Below are positions 44,652 to 46,321 of a stretch of 46,321 nucleotides of DNA, in pieces (the stretch's first letter is position 1; every line of letters begins with the position of its first letter). The position numbers and the translations under genes were made by a program. The stretch spans positions 1 to 46,321 of IMG/VR virus record IMGVR_UViG_3300029258_001254, one strand, 5' to 3'. Under the pieces are notes generated by a model, which saw nothing but the letters and a program-made list of their open reading frames with translations, was not told where the DNA came from and ran no database searches. This DNA comes from a virus.

Positions 44652-45083
44652 TCAAGCCCGTTGGCTTTCCTCGCTGGGCTTCGCCGGTGCGGTTTTGGGC
44701 AGCGCGTCGATCCCCGTGCCGCGCTTCACGAACTTCGCCGTCAACTCCAGGATCCGGCGGACGTATCCGCTCCGCCGCTGGTTCAGCGGGTCCGTGATGA
44801 ACTTCGCCTTCCCGACAGGGTGGCGCGCGGCGGTGTTCTCGTGAACGAAGATCGCGTAGCGCGTCCCGACGCCGACCTCAACGATCGGGTTCTTCGGTCC
44901 CACCGGCGGCGCGACGTACCAGGACCGGCGCAGGATCCCGAACTCCACCGGCGTCTGCTTCTGGCCGTCGCGCTGGAGCGCGTAGCCTTCAGACATCAGG
45001 GCAGCCGCCACCGCTTCCGGGTAGTCCTTCAGCGCCTTCCGGAGACCCTTGCGGATCTGTTTCTCGCCGATCACGCGCGCCAT
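44652..45083 (-). CDS. HK97 gp10-like head-tail protein
   Basis: 143 residues from ATG 45083 (TGATG overlap). It has MARVIGEKQIRKGLRKALKD, YALQRDGQKQTPVEFGILRR, a SWYVAPP segment, YAIFVHENTAARHPVGKAKF, then a helical C-terminus. The TPVEFG-x-L-R-R...Y-A-x-x-V-H-E motif is distinctive for gp10-like tail-completion proteins. It joins the tail to the connector. Confidence 0.87.
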   Translation of the reverse strand: MARVIGEKQIRKGLRKALKDYPEAVAAALMSEGYALQRDGQKQTPVEFGILRRSWYVAPPVGPKNPIVEVGVGTRYAIFVHENTAARHPVGKAKFITDPLNQRRSGYVRRILELTAKFVKRGTGIDALPKTAPAKPSEESQRA

Positions 45084-45397
45084 CAGAACGCCGCCTCGTA
45101 ATGGCCGCCGCCGCTCGGGCGCCGGGCGTGTTTGACCGTCACGGGGCGCCGGCCTGCGCTCGACAGGTCGTCCCCCGGCAGCCAGACGCGATCGGTCGTG
45201 CGGATCTCCGTCTCCGTCGCGACCATCCAATCGACTTGGATCCGGCTGTCATTGATCCCGGGGATGAACTTCGTGATCGCCTCCACCCTGGCCTTCGCGG
45301 TGAACGCCGAGCCGAACGACGGATCGCCGCTCGCGTCCACGCCGGCCTCCCGTGCGATCGTGATCGTGTCGACCATGTAGCGCCCGATCGCCGTCAT
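45083..45397 (-). CDS. Head closure / stopper-like protein
   Basis: 104 residues from ATG 45397 (ATGA overlap). It has MTAIGRYMVDTITIAREAGV, GDPSFGSAFTAKARVEAITK and RVWLPGDDLSSAGRRPVTVK, a small beta barrel typical of phage head-tail joining (stopper) proteins. Order after the connector gene supports it. Confidence 0.8.
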   Translation of the reverse strand: MTAIGRYMVDTITIAREAGVDASGDPSFGSAFTAKARVEAITKFIPGINDSRIQVDWMVATETEIRTTDRVWLPGDDLSSAGRRPVTVKHARRPSGGGHYEAAF

Positions 45398-46035
45398 GCC
45401 TGGCCCAGCTTTCGATAGGGCTTCAGGGTCGCCGCGATGGTGGTGGGGATCCCGTCCTCGCTGTCCTTCGTGCTCGGCCCGCCGTAGCTGACCTGGTGCG
45501 ACATTAGCCGCTCCGACTTGATCCGCGGGTTGTTGCCGGTCTCCAGGTAGCGCATCGCGACGAGCTGGATCACGGCGTCCTCGAGATCGTAGGGCAGCGT
45601 GCGGGGGATCCCCAGCTCGCCGGCCTGGGCCGGCGTGACGTAGCCGGCCGCAAAGGTGAGCTCATAGAGCGCCTTTTCGCTCCCGGCCTTCGGGTAGCGG
45701 CTCACGAAGTCGCGCGCCGTGCCGGCGGTGGACGTGAAGCCGGAGTCGGAACGGATCCGCCAGTCGTCGGCGATCTCGTATTCGTCGGAGTCGATCAGGG
45801 CGCCGTCGTAGGTCAGGGACGCGACCGACAGGATCGGCCCCTTCTCCACGGTCAGATAGAAGTCGGCGAACCCGGGGAGCTGTTCGACGCGCGCGGGCTC
45901 GTAGTAGAACGAGCGCTGGCAGAAGCGTTCAACGCGGTCGCTCGCCGCGTTGATCAGGCGGTCCACGTTCCCCGTGATCCCCAGCTCGGCTCGGATCTCC
46001 TTCGGAGTCGTCAGCGCGTTCGGGGCCAGGGTCAC
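45394..46035 (-). CDS. Head-tail connector (adaptor, gp6-like)
   Basis: 213 residues from GTG 46035, with a weak AGGCG site. It has LTTPKEIRAELGITGNVDRL, INAASDRVERFCQRSFYY, then a beta part (VEKGPILSVASLTYDGALID) and LEDAVIQLVAMRYLETGNNP. This is the gp6/gp15-type adaptor design: helices around a beta insertion. It binds beneath the portal. Confidence 0.87.
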   Translation of the reverse strand: MTLAPNALTTPKEIRAELGITGNVDRLINAASDRVERFCQRSFYYEPARVEQLPGFADFYLTVEKGPILSVASLTYDGALIDSDEYEIADDWRIRSDSGFTSTAGTARDFVSRYPKAGSEKALYELTFAAGYVTPAQAGELGIPRTLPYDLEDAVIQLVAMRYLETGNNPRIKSERLMSHQVSYGGPSTKDSEDGIPTTIAATLKPYRKLGQA

Positions 46036-46159
46036 GTTCTTCGCTCGCCTTCGGTTTGGTTTGGGCGACGATGATCCTGGCTGTGAACAGGTCCATCGCC
46101 GCCCCGGTTCTCACGAGCTGGTGGGCTTCCGCCTCCAGATCGTCAGGCAGTCGCGGCAC
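45929..46159 (-). CDS. Possible small overlapping gene
   Basis: From GTG 46159, 76 residues, starting VPRLPDDLEAEAHQLVRTGA then MDLFTARIIVAQTKPKASEE. It fills the 107-base gap between the gene crossing the join and the connector, then overlaps the connector by 107 bases in another frame. The part before the overlap looks like real coding sequence. The overlapping part is Arg/Pro/Asp-rich and may be chance. Low certainty. Confidence 0.35.
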   Translation of the reverse strand: MPRLPDDLEAEAHQLVRTGAAMDLFTARIIVAQTKPKASEERDPGPERADDSEGDPSRAGDHGERGPPDQRGERPR

Positions 46160-46321
46160 GACCGCGCCTGCCCTTGGGCTTGCCCTTCGCCTTCGGCTTG
46201 TCCTCCGGCTCGGGCGTGGTCTTCTCCGGCTCCGCCCTCGGCTCGGCCTTCGGTCCCGGCTTGTTCGCATAGGCGGCGACGCCGGCCTTCACGAGCTTCC
46301 CCGCGAGGACCGGATCGAAGC
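46143..46321 (-). CDS. Small head-region protein, 3' part and repeat copy (gene crosses the join)
   Basis: The unique part is 46143-46177, which ends the 83-residue protein that starts at base 217. The stretch 46178-46321 repeats its middle because of the contig overlap. The final residues are basic (KGRRGRAATA). See the entry at the window start. The stop is TGA at 46145-46143. Confidence 0.75.
   Translation of the reverse strand, partial: FDPVLAGKLVKAGVAAYANKPGPKAEPRAEPEKTTPEPEDKPKAKGKPKGRRGRAATA
46178..46321. repeat. Terminal direct repeat, right copy
   Basis: Exact copy of bases 1-144. Because the frame of the small head gene is kept when the ends are joined, the repeat is best explained as overlap of a circular assembly. 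Physical ends are therefore not shown by this window. Confidence 0.95.

Overview
The window is a complete or near-complete genome of a tailed double-stranded DNA phage of siphovirus type. Bases 46178-46321 repeat bases 1-144 exactly, so the contig is circular (about 46177 unique bases) or terminally redundant, and one small gene runs through the join. DNA is GC-rich throughout. Every gene I support is on the minus strand, so transcription runs from high to low coordinates and continues through the join. I see no integrase, CI-type repressor, tRNA or CRISPR array, so a lytic lifestyle is more likely than a temperate one, but this is an argument from absence. Spanin-like genes weakly suggest a Gram-negative host. 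I cannot name the host.

Read in transcription order: (1) a control region at 32.1-32.75 kb holds a good sigma70-like promoter just before a Fis-type regulator gene. (2) The early region (32.1 to 15.3 kb) carries an unknown zinc-ribbon protein, a tRNA-guanine-transglycosylase-like protein resembling DpdA (7-deazaguanine insertion into DNA), a C5-cytosine methyltransferase, a RecE-like exonuclease, a Sak4-like RecA ATPase, an SF2 helicase, a VRR-NUC nuclease, a Gp37/Gp68-type protein, a second DNA methyltransferase, a deoxyribosyltransferase-like protein, an HNH nuclease, a PrimPol-helicase, an iteron-rich noncoding region that is a candidate origin, a ParB-methyltransferase fusion and the small terminase. 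(3) 15.2 to 5.7 kb carries small zinc-binding proteins and the large terminase, then an unusual host-interaction cassette: three tandem paralogous fibre-like proteins, a GT4 glycosyltransferase and a repeat-rich fibre-like protein. (4) 5.7 kb through the join to 43 kb carries a portal-MuF fusion, a Com-like zinc protein, a prohead protease with a long acidic extension, an HK97-fold major capsid protein, head-tail connectors and the tail tube. (5) 43 to 32.7 kb carries tail chaperone-like proteins, tape measure, a LamG-like tail protein, a large tail-tip protein, amidase endolysin, holin-like and spanin-like proteins.

Genes are packed with ATGA, GTGA or TGATG stop/start overlaps, which implies translational coupling. 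Where gaps exist they often hold strong GC-rich hairpins. The most interesting theme is DNA modification: three methyltransferases of two chemistries, a DpdA-like enzyme without visible preQ0 biosynthesis genes, and a deoxyribosyltransferase-fold protein in one 46 kb genome.
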